A stretch of 5,131 nt of DNA. Origin: Anaerolineae bacterium (GTDB lineage: Bacteria > Chloroflexota > Anaerolineae > 4572-78 > J111). Position 1 is the first letter of the stretch. Each line of letters opens with the position of its first letter. Positions 5,104 to 5,131 of this stretch are shown here, piece after piece. Position numbers and translations under genes: made by a program. The stretch lies in NCBI GenBank assembly GCA_020433785.1, contig JAGRCC010001001.1, positions 1 to 5,131 of the forward strand, read 5' to 3'. The notes beneath the pieces are model-generated. The model had not been told where the DNA came from. It made no database searches and saw only the letters and a list, made by a program, of their open reading frames with translations.

Positions 5104-5131
5104 CTATAATTTTCGCGGTGACGCAAATTTG

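Larger units (their letters stand above)
4200..5131. other. Long gene-free region upstream of SCO
   Basis: Short open frames here lack ribosome binding sites and coding character, and translate across the repeats. What can be supported is the inverted-repeat region next to SCO, the tandem cluster, the plus-strand promoter with palindrome, the two REP-like elements and the 9-bp triple repeat. Nothing recognisable was seen at 4493-4658, 4716-4800, 4842-4942 or 5011-5076. The region looks like an accumulation site for repeats. Confidence 0.7.

Noticed and set aside
5082..5110. Second plus-strand promoter (TATAAT at 5105)
   Set aside because: The -35 at 17-bp spacing is TTCAAT with only three matches, inside the simple repeat, and no gene is visible before the edge.
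4941..5126. Minus-strand open frame of 61 codons
   Set aside because: It is the translation of the 9-bp triple repeat and the REP-like element.

Overview
The window holds two complete genes, one truncated gene, one broken gene remnant and a large share of repeat-rich intergenic DNA. No rRNA, tRNA, CRISPR array or transposase gene was recognised. The source is a bacterium. The mix of a macrolide-exporter-type ABC permease, a six-helix membrane chemoreceptor, a SCO-type thioredoxin-fold protein and dense REP-like hairpin repeats is, by recollection only, reminiscent of Chloroflexota (Anaerolineae or Caldilineae type). This is an inference, not a demonstrated assignment.

Layout. Positions 1-845 (minus) are the N-terminal 281 residues of a MacB/LolC/FtsX-type ABC transporter permease that runs off the left edge. 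Its upstream region holds an intrinsic terminator that reads toward the gene (905-950), an extended -10 motif just before that terminator, and a possibly folded leader. Positions 1173-1433 (plus) are a start-less 3' gene remnant: the last strands of an immunoglobulin-like domain, an in-frame TGA, then an acidic proline-rich tail in the same frame. A strong two-way terminator (1471-1506) separates it from the next operon.

The core of the window is a two-gene minus-strand operon at 4199-1609. First comes a membrane-anchored SCO1/SenC-family protein with the CxxxC plus distal His metal site. Its stop codon overlaps the start codon of a methyl-accepting chemotaxis protein (TAATG). The chemoreceptor has no classical periplasmic sensor. 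It has about six hydrophobic helices with clustered histidines, then a HAMP-like linker and a full cytoplasmic signalling domain. The coupling suggests that a copper or thiol-redox protein feeds, or is monitored by, a chemoreceptor.

Positions 4200-5131 have no convincing gene. They hold an inverted-repeat pair upstream of SCO, a hairpin and tandem-repeat cluster, a near-consensus sigma-70 promoter on the plus strand followed by a perfect 15-bp palindrome with no recognisable gene behind it, a REP/MITE-like element and a 9-bp triple repeat. A 12-bp word (TAGAGGAAAGTA) occurs on both sides of the SCO-chemoreceptor operon. By eye the left end and the remnant are more GC-rich than the operon.
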